Shown: piece after piece, positions 1 to 8,126 of the stretch
Layout: each line of letters starts with the position of its first letter
Position numbering within the stretch: the stretch's first letter is position 1
Assembly (NCBI GenBank): GCA_945862065.1
Contig: CAMAWT010000020.1
Location: forward strand, 1-42,729
Source of the DNA: Flavobacterium psychrophilum
GTDB lineage: Bacteria > Bacteroidota > Bacteroidia > Flavobacteriales > Flavobacteriaceae
DNA: 42,729 nucleotides
Reading direction: 5' to 3'
The notes under the pieces: model-generated
Database searches by the model: none
What the model was told of the DNA's origin: nothing
The model's input: only the letters and a program-made list of their open reading frames with translations
Translations under genes and position numbers: made by a program

Positions 1-318
1 AAATCGAATATACGTCCTGATGCCGCCAATGAATTAGCAATTGTGTTATCCGTTTTAACCCAATATCCTACAATGAAAATTGCAATTAATACACATACAG
101 ATTCAAGAGCAACGACAGAGTATAACATAAAACTTTCAGACAGACGAGCTGTATCAATCATGAATTGGTTAATCAAAAATGGAATTTCTAAAAACAGATT
201 GACTGCAAAAGGATTCGGAGAATCTCAATTGGTTAATAAATGTGCTGATGATATTGAATGCACTGAAGAAGAACATCAGGCAAATAGAAGAAGTGAGTTT
301 ATTATTGTAAAACAATAA
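1..318 (+). CDS. OmpA-family protein, C-terminal part (5' truncated by window edge)
   Basis: The frame is open from base 1, so only the last 105 residues are visible. They form an OmpA/Pal-type peptidoglycan-binding domain: an N-terminal helix (SNIRPDAANELAIVLSVL), a strand with the THTDSRA motif, the helix LSDRRAVSIMNWLIKNGI, then the strand RLTAKGFGES and a final NRRSEFIIV. The Asp of HTDSRA and the Arg of NRRSEF are the residues that normally bind diaminopimelate. Family knowledge places this domain in the periplasm, holding the outer membrane to the cell wall. In Flavobacteriia it often ends long proteins with TPR/PD40 repeats linked to type IX secretion, but the upstream part is not visible, so that identity is only inferred. 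A hairpin terminator follows. Confidence 0.85.
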   Translation, partial: KSNIRPDAANELAIVLSVLTQYPTMKIAINTHTDSRATTEYNIKLSDRRAVSIMNWLIKNGISKNRLTAKGFGESQLVNKCADDIECTEEEHQANRRSEFIIVKQ

Positions 319-336
319 TTATTAAATAAATAACAC

Positions 337-378
337 AAAGGCTGTTCTAAAATTTTAAGCACAGCCTTTTTTTTTTAT
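337..378 (+). terminator. Rho-independent terminator of the OmpA-family gene
   Basis: A 9-base stem (AAAGGCTGT at 337-345 with ACAGCCTTT at 361-369) is followed by a run of T. It lies 18 bases after the stop codon. Confidence 0.85.
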
Positions 379-474
379 TTAAAGGTCAATTTGAAAATTC
401 GATTTAAACGAAAAAATATCTATCTTATAATTAAGGATGTTCAAGAATAATGTTGCATTTAGACATTAGTTTGC

Positions 475-517
475 AAAAAAAAGTGGACAATCGAAAAAAA
501 TCGAGTTGTCCACTTTT
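475..517 (-). terminator. Terminator of the tmRNA gene
   Basis: Perfect 12-base arms (AAAAGTGGACAA at 479-490, TTGTCCACTTTT at 506-517) enclose a second short TCGA/TCGA pairing. On the minus strand the stem is followed by a T run (475-480 read in reverse). It starts directly after the 3' end of the tmRNA. Confidence 0.85.
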
Positions 518-518
518 G

Positions 519-914
519 TGGAGTCGCCGAGAATCGAACTCGGGTCCAAACAAGCAATCAAGTAGGTTTCTACACGTTTATTTTCTGTTTAGTTTTTCGT
601 AGCAAAGCTCGACCAGAAACAGCCACCCCGCCCTTAGTCTTTTTAGTTTTCGTAATAGCATAAAGACATCACTACTCTTAGGTTTATTTTTACGATTTAC
701 CTAGACCGACCGCCACAAACCAAAGCTATCGAGGTAAATCCTGCTTTCCTACCTAGTAGGACGAGGCTTTATCTTACTATAATTCAGATTAAGCAGCAAG
801 AGCGTAGTTTCCTTCGCCGTTTATGTTTGTTGAAAATTGATATTTACGAGCCAAAATTCAATGCTCGACGTGCTTACTAGTCAATTCCACTTGCTGTCAA
901 AACCAGTCGACCCC
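519..914 (-). ncRNA. ssrA: Transfer-messenger RNA (tmRNA)
   Basis: tmRNA rescues ribosomes stalled on broken mRNA and tags the nascent protein for proteolysis. The 5' end (GGGGTCG, 914-908) pairs with CGACTCC (526-520) to form a 7-bp acceptor stem. Next to it is a tRNA-like T arm containing GGTTCGA-type sequence (GAGTTCGATTCTC on the minus strand). The tag reading frame is at 818-789: resume codon GGC, then GEGNYALAA and a TAA stop. It ends in ALAA, as expected for ClpXP recognition. The encoded length is about 396 nt. The discriminator A is at 519 and is followed by CA rather than CCA, so the CCA end must be added after transcription. The 62-residue reading frame at 877-1065 is an artefact overlapping this gene. 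Confidence 0.97.
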
Positions 915-978
915 ATATATATAGTTCATTACTAGTGATTTTCATAAAAAAAGGTGTTTTTATACTTGTAATGAATTG

Positions 979-986
979 CAAAGATA
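979..986 (-). promoter_or_regulatory. -7 box (TATCTTTG) upstream of tmRNA
   Basis: TATCTTTG on the minus strand fits the Bacteroidetes TAnnTTTG consensus. It lies about 65 bases upstream of the mature 5' end, so the precursor would carry a leader of roughly 55-60 nt to be removed by RNase P. No clear TTG is seen at the -33 position. Confidence 0.5.
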
Positions 987-1045
987 CAAATACTATTCTT
1001 TTTTTTCCGATATTTGTAACCTTCAAATAAATATAAGTATTTAAA

Positions 1046-1228
1046 ATGGGAATGAATAAGAACACAATCTTTGGCTGGGCTACTTTTATAATGATTATTA
1101 TGGGATTGGTATTAATTGCTTTAGGGGTTTTTCGATATGATGATATTGCAGGTTGGGGCTTCGTTGCTGTGGGAATAGGATTTTTGGCAAATGCATGGGT
1201 ATTTTCTGCCTTAAAAGGAAGAGTTTAA
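1046..1228 (+). CDS. Small two-helix membrane protein (CAL67264-type family)
   Basis: The 60-residue product starts MGMNKNT and has two hydrophobic segments, about residues 9-28 and 34-53, with a short polar turn (FRYDDIAGWG) between them and a basic end (LKGRV). It resembles a small membrane-protein family that is conserved across Flavobacteriaceae and has no known function; I know it under the name CAL67264 family. ATG at 1052 could be an alternative start. It is probably an integral inner-membrane protein. It lies between the tmRNA gene (divergent) and ettA, and about 170 bases before the ettA promoter. Confidence 0.8.
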   Translation: MGMNKNTIFGWATFIMIIMGLVLIALGVFRYDDIAGWGFVAVGIGFLANAWVFSALKGRV

Positions 1229-1398
1229 TTATTTTCAAATACTATTTTTGCCCGATAAAGAAATTAAAACAACTTTATTTCAAACATTTAAACCATAGTT
1301 TCTAATATTTTATCAGAAATAATTCTTTATCATATCAATTTTTATAAACAATTGCTTCCTACTAAAATAACGAATTGCATTAATTATAATCAGCCATT

Positions 1399-1428
1399 TT
1401 GAATTCTTTTGATTAAGAACTATCTTTG
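1399..1428 (+). promoter_or_regulatory. Promoter of ettA (TTG-N19-TATCTTTG)
   Basis: TTG at 1399-1401 is followed after 19 bases by TATCTTTG at 1421-1428, a near-perfect Bacteroidetes housekeeping promoter. Transcription should begin near 1435. This excludes a TTG start at 1409 and supports ATG 1457 as the ettA start. Confidence 0.8.
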
Positions 1429-1456
1429 CTTATCAATTAAAAAAATCAATCAATAT

Positions 1457-3148
1457 ATGTCAGACGATAAAAAAGTAATTTTCTCAATGCAAAAATTGAG
1501 CAAATCATATCAAGGTAGCGACAAACAAGTTCTTAAAAATATTTATTTGAGTTTCTTTTACGGAGCAAAGATTGGTATTTTGGGTTTAAACGGTTCTGGT
1601 AAATCATCCTTATTAAAAATCATTGCAGGTGTAGATAAAAATTATCAAGGTGACGTTGTTTTTCAGCCCGGATATACTGTAGGATATTTAGAACAAGAAC
1701 CACAATTGGACGAAACCAAAACCGTAATCGAAGTGGTTCGCGAAGGGGTTGCAGAGACGGTGGCAATTCTGGATGAGTTCAATAAAATAAATGATATGTT
1801 TGGTCTTCCAGAAGTGTATGAAGATGCAGATAAAATGCAAAAATTAATGGACAGACAAGCCGATTTACAAGATAAAATCGATGCTAGTAACGCTTGGGAA
1901 CTTGATACCAAACTTGAAATTGCAATGGATGCACTTCGTACTCCCGATGGTGACATGCCCATAAATGTGCTGTCTGGTGGAGAAAAAAGACGCGTGGCTC
2001 TTTGCCGACTTTTACTACAACAACCTGATGTATTGCTTCTTGATGAGCCAACCAACCACCTCGATGCAGAGAGTGTACTTTGGTTAGAGCAACATTTATC
2101 TCAATATGCAGGAACCGTAATTGCAGTTACTCACGACCGTTATTTTCTTGATAATGTGGCAGGTTGGATTTTGGAGTTAGACAGAGGTGAAGGTATTCCC
2201 TGGAAAGGAAATTACTCTTCTTGGCTAGACCAAAAATCAACGCGTATGGCGCAAGAAGAAAAGGTGGCTTCCAAACGTAGAAAAACGTTAGAACGCGAGC
2301 TTGACTGGGTACGCCAAGGTGCCAAAGGTCGTCAAACCAAACAAAAAGCACGTTTGCAAAACTATGACAAACTGTTAAATGAAGATCAAAAAGAATTAGA
2401 CGAAAAATTAGAAATTTATATTCCAAATGGTCCACGTTTAGGAACCAATGTTATTGAAGCCAAAGGGGTTGCCAAAGCTTTTGGTGATAAATTGTTATAT
2501 GACGATTTGAATTTTACCCTTCCTCAAGCCGGAATTGTAGGTATTATTGGTCCAAACGGTGCCGGAAAATCAACTATTTTCCGAATGATCATGAAAGAAC
2601 AAGAGCCTGATGGTGGCGAATTTAGCATTGGCGAAACAGTAAAAATTGCTTACGTTGATCAATCACATTCTAATATTGATCCAACCAAATCCATTTGGGA
2701 AAACTTCTGCGACGGTCAAGAACTTATCATGATGGGCGGTCGTCAAGTCAATTCTAGAGCTTATTTGTCTCGATTTAATTTTGGCGGAAGCGAACAAAAC
2801 AAAAAGGTAGCGGCGCTTTCGGGCGGTGAACGTAATAGATTGCACCTTGCCATGACTTTGAAAGAAGAAGGAAATGTATTGTTGCTCGATGAGCCAACCA
2901 ACGACTTAGATATCAACACCTTGCGTGCGCTTGAAGAAGGATTGGAAAATTTTGCTGGTTGTGCCGTAATTATTTCGCACGACAGATGGTTTTTGGATCG
3001 AGTTTGTACGCACATTTTGGCCTTTGAAGGCGACTCACAAGTCTATTGCTTCGAAGGAAGTTTCTCTGAATATGAAGAAAATAAACGCAAACGACTTGGT
3101 GATGTAACTCCAAAACGTATCAAATACAAAAAACTTACCAGAGATTAG
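1457..3148 (+). CDS. ettA: ABC-F translation factor EttA (energy-dependent translational throttle)
   Basis: This 563-residue protein is close to the usual EttA length of about 555. It has two ABC ATPase domains and no membrane segments. Domain 1 has Walker A GLNGSGKSS (about residues 43-51), signature LSGGEKRR and Walker B LLLDEPTNHLD. A charged linker of ABC-F type follows (ERELDWVRQGAKGRQTKQKA region). Domain 2 has Walker A GPNGAGKST, signature LSGGERNR and LLLDEPTNDLD. In the family, EttA binds the ribosomal E site and couples the first peptide bond to the ATP/ADP ratio. ATG 1457 (MSDDKK) is chosen because a promoter at 1399-1428 puts transcription start downstream of the alternative TTG. 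It is monocistronic; the following gene is convergent. Confidence 0.93.
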   Translation: MSDDKKVIFSMQKLSKSYQGSDKQVLKNIYLSFFYGAKIGILGLNGSGKSSLLKIIAGVDKNYQGDVVFQPGYTVGYLEQEPQLDETKTVIEVVREGVAETVAILDEFNKINDMFGLPEVYEDADKMQKLMDRQADLQDKIDASNAWELDTKLEIAMDALRTPDGDMPINVLSGGEKRRVALCRLLLQQPDVLLLDEPTNHLDAESVLWLEQHLSQYAGTVIAVTHDRYFLDNVAGWILELDRGEGIPWKGNYSSWLDQKSTRMAQEEKVASKRRKTLERELDWVRQGAKGRQTKQKARLQNYDKLLNEDQKELDEKLEIYIPNGPRLGTNVIEAKGVAKAFGDKLLYDDLNFTLPQAGIVGIIGPNGAGKSTIFRMIMKEQEPDGGEFSIGETVKIAYVDQSHSNIDPTKSIWENFCDGQELIMMGGRQVNSRAYLSRFNFGGSEQNKKVAALSGGERNRLHLAMTLKEEGNVLLLDEPTNDLDINTLRALEEGLENFAGCAVIISHDRWFLDRVCTHILAFEGDSQVYCFEGSFSEYEENKRKRLGDVTPKRIKYKKLTRD

Positions 3149-3159
3149 TATTTTTTTCA

Positions 3160-3263
3160 GGAGCTATTTCCTGCTTTCCGCTGTATCTTTTTATTTTTTG
3201 GGGCAAACCAGCACTCCGCTCAAGCCCCAAAAAATAAAAAGGATGCCGCTTCAATCAGGGCTA
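3160..3263 (-). repeat. Structured intergenic repeat, copy R1 (long-stem type)
   Basis: Read on the minus strand, the element runs from TAGCCCTGATTGAAGCGG to AGCGGAAAGCAGG and then AAATAGCTCC. The apical stem is a perfect 17-base inverted repeat (3188-3204 with 3224-3240) with a 19-nt loop. At its base ATC-C-T pairs with AGAT, leaving one bulged C. The outer helix is CCTG (3259-3256) with CAGG (3173-3170). It lies 11 bases after the ettA stop codon, antisense to that gene. Confidence 0.85.
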
Positions 3264-3326
3264 GGGGCCTGGTTTTCAGAGGAAAAATTTCCCAAACCAT
3301 TTAGATAAAGACCTTTCCATTGAAAT

Positions 3327-3412
3327 TAGCCCCGATGGAAGTGGTATCCTTTACAAAAAACGCACCCTTTTTTGGGTGCGTTTTTTGTAAAGATATAACG
3401 GACAGCGGGAAC
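3327..3412 (+). repeat. Structured intergenic repeat, copy R2 (long-stem type)
   Basis: It starts TAGCCCCGATGGAAGTGG and ends ACGGACAGCGGGA. The apical stem is a perfect 18-base inverted repeat (3350-3367 with 3374-3391) around six T. The outer helix is CCCG (3331-3334) with CGGG (3406-3409), and the inner two-base helix is GT/AC. It lies just past the 3' end of the minus-strand helicase gene and is antisense to it. In this copy alone, the inner GGGTGCG followed by six T would also work as a terminator in both directions. With R1 it fills the 304-base gap between two convergent genes. Confidence 0.85.
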
Positions 3413-3452
3413 TTACCAATGTAAAAATGCCCAAGCCATTTGCTTCAAAATA

Positions 3453-4697
3453 TTAATACCAGCGTTTTTTGTTTTTCTTTGACGCTTCTGATTTTCTCGA
3501 ATTGGTTTCTTTGTTCTTATTTCTCAAATCGGGTTTTGCATCTGGATCTGGCGGAATGTTGGAGTAGGGATAAGGGTGTTCCTTTTCTACTTTAATCGAC
3601 ATTTTAATCAATTTCTCGATATCTTTCAAGTAGGGTTGTTCGTCATGAGCGCAAAATGAAATTGCCAATCCGCTGTTTCCAGCACGACCGGTTCTGCCAA
3701 TTCGGTGTACATAAGTCTCAGGAATATTTGGTAAATCTAGGTTTACTACATAAGGTAAATTTTCAATATCGATGCCTCGTGCCGCAATATCGGTGGCAAC
3801 CAAAACAGATATTTCTTTGTTTTTAAAGCCTTCCAACACACGTTGACGCGCATTTTGCGATTTGTCGCCATGAATTGCTTCTGCGGAAACGTTATTTTTT
3901 TTCAAGGCCTTTACCACATTGTCGGCACCGTGCTTGGTACGCACAAAAACAAGTACATTTTCCAATTTATCATTGCGAATGATGTGATAAAGCAATTTTC
4001 GCTTGTCTTCTTTGCCAACAAAATATACTTTTTGGTTTACATTTTCGGCAGTACTGGAAACGGGTGTAACCGAAACATATTTAGGTGTTTTTAAAAAAGT
4101 ATCGGCTAACTCTCTGATTGCCATTGGCATGGTTGCCGAAAAAAGTAACGTTTGACGATTTTCAGGAACGAGTTTGACAATTTTTTTCACATCATTGATA
4201 AAACCCATATCGAGCATTTGGTCGGCTTCATCAAGCACTAAAAAATGTAGATCTTCCAAACTGATAAACCCTTGTTTATGAAGGTCTAAAAGTCTTCCAG
4301 GGGTGGCAATAAGTATGTCGATGCCTTTTTTTAATTGATCGACTTGTGGTGTTTGGTTCACGCCACCAAAAACGACCATCGAACGTATATTGGTATATTT
4401 TCCGTAGGTGTTGAAGCTTTCATCTATTTGAATCGCCAACTCGCGCGTAGGTGTTACAACCAACGTTCTGATTAGTTTTCTTTTAGATCCAGAGCCACAA
4501 ATTCTGTGTAAATAATTGAGAATTGGTATTGCAAAAGCGGCTGTTTTACCGGTTCCTGTTTGTGCGCAACCCACTAAATCTGTGCCTTCCAAGATTATTG
4601 GAATAGCTTGTTCTTGTATAGGTGTTGGGTTTTCGTATCCTTCTTCTTGAAGGGCTTGTTGAATATTTTTTATTAGGTGTAAATCACTGAATGTCAT
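3453..4697 (-). CDS. DEAD-box ATP-dependent RNA helicase (RhlE-like)
   Basis: The 414-residue protein shows every DEAD-box motif in order: Q motif ([13 protein letters not shown]), I (AQTGTGKT), Ia (PTRELAIQ), GG, Ib (TPGRLLD), II (VLDEADQ), III (SAT), IV ([11 protein letters not shown]), V ([11 protein letters not shown]) and VI ([10 protein letters not shown]). A basic, low-complexity tail of about 40 residues (rich in N, K, S) probably binds RNA. Such helicases remodel structured RNA in ribosome assembly, mRNA turnover or cold adaptation, and act in the cytoplasm. The exact subfamily cannot be fixed by eye; RhlE-like is the best fit for this short form. It has its own promoter (4732-4759) inside the tail of the neighbouring hutG-like gene. 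Confidence 0.92.
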   Translation of the reverse strand: MTFSDLHLIKNIQQALQEEGYENPTPIQEQAIPIILEGTDLVGCAQTGTGKTAAFAIPILNYLHRICGSGSKRKLIRTLVVTPTRELAIQIDESFNTYGKYTNIRSMVVFGGVNQTPQVDQLKKGIDILIATPGRLLDLHKQGFISLEDLHFLVLDEADQMLDMGFINDVKKIVKLVPENRQTLLFSATMPMAIRELADTFLKTPKYVSVTPVSSTAENVNQKVYFVGKEDKRKLLYHIIRNDKLENVLVFVRTKHGADNVVKALKKNNVSAEAIHGDKSQNARQRVLEGFKNKEISVLVATDIAARGIDIENLPYVVNLDLPNIPETYVHRIGRTGRAGNSGLAISFCAHDEQPYLKDIEKLIKMSIKVEKEHPYPYSNIPPDPDAKPDLRNKNKETNSRKSEASKKNKKRWY

Positions 4698-4731
4698 ATA
4701 TATAAACTCTACTTTATTTGATAAGAGGTTA

Positions 4732-4759
4732 CAAAGATAGTGTTTATAAACTAAATCAA
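4732..4759 (-). promoter_or_regulatory. Promoter of the DEAD-box helicase gene (TTG-N17-TATCTTTG)
   Basis: On the minus strand TTG (4759-4757) is followed after 17 bases by TATCTTTG (4739-4732). The TTG overlaps the last codons of the upstream hutG-like gene (stop at 4756). Expected transcription start is near 4725, giving a leader of about 28 nt. Confidence 0.75.
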
Positions 4760-5805
4760 CTTATTTTGTCAATTAATCGATTTTTAGCTTTTATAAAATC
4801 GGTTATTAAATACCCAATTAGTTTTCCAACCAAATGATTGTTTTTTTCGTTGTCTAATGAGGGTGCGCCTTCGCAAATGTGTAAATAAGCTGCATTTTGA
4901 TGTTGTCCAAAAAAGTAGATAAAACGACGTAATTCTTCCACCGAAAAACCACTGATTGTCATGGCGCTGCTAGGTATATTCGGAATGGCATCTAAGTCAA
5001 TTTCAATACCATAACAATCATTTTTAATGAAATTTTTAGCCAATTCCATTTCGCCTTCAAATGATTTTTCTTTTCTAATATTAACCTCGTCATAGGTGTT
5101 GAATTGAATTCGTTCTTGTAACGTTTTAAGTTCAGTAAGCACACTTTTTGAAGTATAACTTTCGTGCAGACCAAAAATGAAATATTTTTTCAAAAAACCT
5201 TCTTCAAAAGCATATTTAAAACCATTTCCACTGTGCCTTCCTTCCATAATTCTAAAATCAGAATGCGCATCAAAGTTGATAGCATTAATTGGTTTTCCAT
5301 GGGCTAAAGCAGTTCCTTTGATATTTGCGTAAGCATTGTTATGACCTCCGCCAATAATTATGGGGGTTTTACCAGCTTTGACAATTTGTGTAACAATATG
5401 AACTACTTCTTTATCAATTTTTTGAACAAGCGCACTCATTTTTTTTCGATCTTCAGTAATGTTAAAGTCTAAGTTTTGCACTTCTTCCATTTCTTGTAAC
5501 ACATCGAGTTTGCCTAGAACAACAAGTTGAGATCCTTTATTAAATCGATTATGTTGTATGTTCGCAATACTTTTGATAGCACTATCCCACGCTGAATCGG
5601 CTCCTGGACGACCATAATTGGCACGAATACCAATGTCTTCGGGTATTCCGAAAAGAACAAATTGTTGTTCACATGTAGTTAGAAAGTCTAAAATGTCAAT
5701 ATCTGGCGGAATTAAAATCAGTTTTTCGCCAAATTTTACTTCACCACTTCTGTAATTGGTTACTTTTGATAAATCGGAATTTGTGAAACGAATTAATTTG
5801 TCCAT
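4756..5805 (-). CDS. hutG: Arginase-family hydrolase, probable formimidoylglutamase
   Basis: The 349-residue protein belongs to the ureohydrolase (arginase) fold. The manganese ligands are recognisable: His in [10 protein letters not shown], Asp-His-Asp in NFDAHSDFR, and two Asp in [13 protein letters not shown] rather than GGDH is the form seen in formimidoylglutamases. This enzyme splits N-formimidoyl-glutamate to glutamate and formamide, the last step of one histidine degradation route. The nearby hutI gene (6821-8056), on the same strand, supports that role over arginase or agmatinase. hutH and hutU are not in the window. The gene has its own -7 box at 5827-5834 and ends only 59 bases before the helicase gene. 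Confidence 0.85.
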   Translation of the reverse strand: MDKLIRFTNSDLSKVTNYRSGEVKFGEKLILIPPDIDILDFLTTCEQQFVLFGIPEDIGIRANYGRPGADSAWDSAIKSIANIQHNRFNKGSQLVVLGKLDVLQEMEEVQNLDFNITEDRKKMSALVQKIDKEVVHIVTQIVKAGKTPIIIGGGHNNAYANIKGTALAHGKPINAINFDAHSDFRIMEGRHSGNGFKYAFEEGFLKKYFIFGLHESYTSKSVLTELKTLQERIQFNTYDEVNIRKEKSFEGEMELAKNFIKNDCYGIEIDLDAIPNIPSSAMTISGFSVEELRRFIYFFGQHQNAAYLHICEGAPSLDNEKNNHLVGKLIGYLITDFIKAKNRLIDKIS

Positions 5806-5826
5806 AATTTAATACTGAATTAGTTT

Positions 5827-5834
5827 CAAAAGTA
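5827..5834 (-). promoter_or_regulatory. -7 box (TACTTTTG) of the hutG-like gene
   Basis: TACTTTTG on the minus strand matches TAnnTTTG and lies 21 bases before the start codon. No TTG is visible at the -33 position, so the call rests on one box. Confidence 0.45.
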
Positions 5835-5880
5835 ATATAAATAGTTAATTTTACAGAAATTATTAAAAAAAATAATACAT

Positions 5881-6765
5881 ATGGAAAATCAAAAAAACAA
5901 TACCTCATTGAAAGCTATCATTATAGTTTTAGCATTATCATTGGTTGGAAGTTTATTTTACATTTATCAATTAACTTCTAAAACTACAGAATTAACAACT
6001 CAAGTGACAGTATTTAAATCTGAAAAAGAAAGCATCTTAAAAGAGTTAGGTGATTTAAAAGCAACTTATGACGCTGCTATTGCCGAAAACACTACAATGA
6101 GTGACGAATTAATCGCTGAGAGAGATAAAATTGTTACTTTGATGGCGCAATTAAAAAAATCGAAAGGTGATACAGCTTCAATGGCTAAATACAAAGAGCA
6201 ATTTGTTGCATTACAAACAAAAATGAATGCCTTGATGCAAGAAGTTGAAGTGTTGAAAGTTCAAAATAAAAAATTGACTACCAATTTAGATAGTACTACT
6301 GTGGTTTTAGAAGAATCGAAAAATTACAATAAAACGTTGGTTGGTCAAAATGAAGAATTATCCAAAACTGTTGAAAAAGCTGCGAAATTATCGGTATTAA
6401 ACCTAAAAACATTAGCCTACAAAAAACGCAGTTCTGGAAAAGAAATTGAAACTGATAAAGCAAGTAGAGCCAATATGCTAAAAGTTTCTTTCACCATTGC
6501 AGAAAATTCAGTGGCAAAATCAGGTGATAAAAATTATTATGTTCAAATTATTGACAGTAAAAACAATGTTTTAGGTGAAAAAGCTACGGTAGTTTTCGCT
6601 AATCAAACGTTATCTTATAGCTTTATTTCTACCGTTAAATTTGAAAATAAAACGGTTCAAGTTCAACAAGATTTGTCAGGTAAAAACTTTGAAAAAGGAA
6701 CGTACTTTGTGAATGTTTTTGATAAAAATGAATTGGTTTCAAAAACAAGTTTTTCATTAAGATAA
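5881..6765 (+). CDS. Membrane-anchored coiled-coil protein of unknown function
   Basis: The 294-residue protein has a short N-terminal cytoplasmic stretch, one membrane segment (about residues 10-28, AIIIVLALSLVGSLFYIY), then a long heptad-rich coiled coil (about 35-165, many K/E/Q with L/V spacing). The C-terminal part (about 170-294) is predicted beta-rich, with alternating hydrophobic residues (LKVSFTIAENS, NYYVQIID, GTYFVNVFD). I do not recognise a named family, although proteins with this layout are common in Flavobacteriia. It is probably anchored in the inner membrane with the coiled coil and the beta domain in the periplasm. It sits alone on the plus strand between two hut genes and ends in a terminator shared with hutI. 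It is sometimes mistaken for an SMC-like protein because of the coiled coil, but no ATPase motif is present. Confidence 0.8.
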   Translation: MENQKNNTSLKAIIIVLALSLVGSLFYIYQLTSKTTELTTQVTVFKSEKESILKELGDLKATYDAAIAENTTMSDELIAERDKIVTLMAQLKKSKGDTASMAKYKEQFVALQTKMNALMQEVEVLKVQNKKLTTNLDSTTVVLEESKNYNKTLVGQNEELSKTVEKAAKLSVLNLKTLAYKKRSSGKEIETDKASRANMLKVSFTIAENSVAKSGDKNYYVQIIDSKNNVLGEKATVVFANQTLSYSFISTVKFENKTVQVQQDLSGKNFEKGTYFVNVFDKNELVSKTSFSLR

Positions 6766-6781
6766 AAATCAAAATTTAGTT

Positions 6782-6822
6782 AAAAAGAGCCTCTTGTTAA
6801 AATACAAGAGGCTCTTTTTTTT
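6782..6822. terminator. Bidirectional terminator between the coiled-coil gene and hutI
   Basis: Sixteen-base perfect arms (6782-6797 with 6804-6819) with an A run on one side and a T run on the other work for both convergent genes. The hutI stop codon overlaps its edge. Confidence 0.9.
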
Positions 6823-8056
6823 ATATCCTTTCGCCTTGAATATATACACTTTCAATACAATTACTACCAAATAAATAAGGAATTTGATAATAAGACGGTA
6901 ATTCTTTAGTGATGATAAAACTAGCATTTTTACCTTTAGTGATGCTGCCATGCGTTTTGGCAACTCCCATAGCATAAGCGCCGTTTATTGTTGCCGCGTT
7001 TATGGCTTCTTCTGGGGTCATTTTCATTTTGATGCAAGCAGTTGCAACTACAAAATTCATGTTTCCAGACGGCGTAGAACCAGGATTGAAATCGGTAGCA
7101 AGCGCTAATGGAAGTCCGGCATCAATAATACTTCGAGCGGGAGTATATGGAATGCTTAAAAAATAAGAGCAACTTGGTAAAGCAACGGGCATTGTATTTG
7201 TATTTTTTAATGCATCAATATCTTCTTGTGATACAATTTCTAAATGATCGACTGAAAGTGCGTTTAATTGTACACTTGCTTTTATACCACCAATGGCTGT
7301 AAATTGGTTTACATGTATTTTCGGAATCAACCCAAATGACAATCCAGCTTTGACGATTTGCTCGGTTTCGGAAACTGAAAAATAGCCAGTTTCACAAAAA
7401 ACATCGATAAAGTCAGCTAATTTTTCGTGGGCTATTTGCGGAAGCATTTCGTTGATGATTAAATCAATGTAACCCTGATGGTTTTCTTTAAATTCTGAAG
7501 GAAATGCATGAGCTCCAAGAAAAGTCGCTTTAATAGGAACCTTATATTCTGATGCTAATCGTTTAATAATGCGCAACATTTTTAACTCACCCTCGATGGT
7601 TAATCCGTAGCCAGATTTTATTTCGACAGCACCTGTACCAAGACTGATAACTTCATCCAATCGTTTTTTGGATTGGTTGTAAATTTCGTTTTCTGAAGTT
7701 TCGTTTAATAATTTAGCAGAATTTAAAATACCTCCTCCTTTATTGGCAATTTCTTCATATGTCAATCCGTTTATTCGATCAACAAATTCCTGTTCACGGG
7801 TTCCTGCATATACAATATGCGTGTGACTATCGCACCAAGTGGGTAGAATATATTTTCTAGACACGTCTGTTACCAAAAAATTTTTTGTGTTTGGGCAGTT
7901 TGCCATTTCACCAAAATCTACAATTTGATTTCCTTCAATAATTAAATAGGCATTTTTTATAGTTGGTAAAATACTCATTTCTGCTCCAGATACCTTCATT
8001 ACTGAAGATTCTCTCACTTGAAGGAGTTCTTTAATATTGATGAATATAGATTTCAT
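6821..8056 (-). CDS. hutI: Imidazolonepropionase
   Basis: The 411-residue protein has the usual HutI length. It is a metal-dependent amidohydrolase that opens imidazolone-5-propionate to N-formimidoyl-glutamate, the step before HutG in histidine breakdown. Motifs seen: metal site CDSHTHIVYAG, the family sequence REQEFVDRI, GGGILNS, EIKSGYGL, GAHAFP, the metal His in KIHVNQF, SVDHLE, and the late Asp in ALATDFNPGS followed by TPSGNM. It acts in the cytoplasm. The gene is divergent from corA with a 70-base gap, and no exact TAnnTTTG was found upstream. The product would feed the hutG-like enzyme at 4756-5805. Confidence 0.95.
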   Translation of the reverse strand: MKSIFINIKELLQVRESSVMKVSGAEMSILPTIKNAYLIIEGNQIVDFGEMANCPNTKNFLVTDVSRKYILPTWCDSHTHIVYAGTREQEFVDRINGLTYEEIANKGGGILNSAKLLNETSENEIYNQSKKRLDEVISLGTGAVEIKSGYGLTIEGELKMLRIIKRLASEYKVPIKATFLGAHAFPSEFKENHQGYIDLIINEMLPQIAHEKLADFIDVFCETGYFSVSETEQIVKAGLSFGLIPKIHVNQFTAIGGIKASVQLNALSVDHLEIVSQEDIDALKNTNTMPVALPSCSYFLSIPYTPARSIIDAGLPLALATDFNPGSTPSGNMNFVVATACIKMKMTPEEAINAATINGAYAMGVAKTHGSITKGKNASFIITKELPSYYQIPYLFGSNCIESVYIQGERI

Positions 8057-8126
8057 GAATTAGTTTTTGTGTAAAATTAGCTTGAAAATAATAATTATCA
8101 TTAATTTTATTGAAAATTTAGAATTT

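Noticed and set aside
877..1065. 62-residue minus-strand reading frame
   Set aside because: It overlaps the 5' end of the tmRNA gene and its promoter and has no protein-like features.
1409..1456. Upstream TTG start for ettA
   Set aside because: It lies before the expected transcript start from the promoter at 1399-1428, and the added residues do not match EttA.
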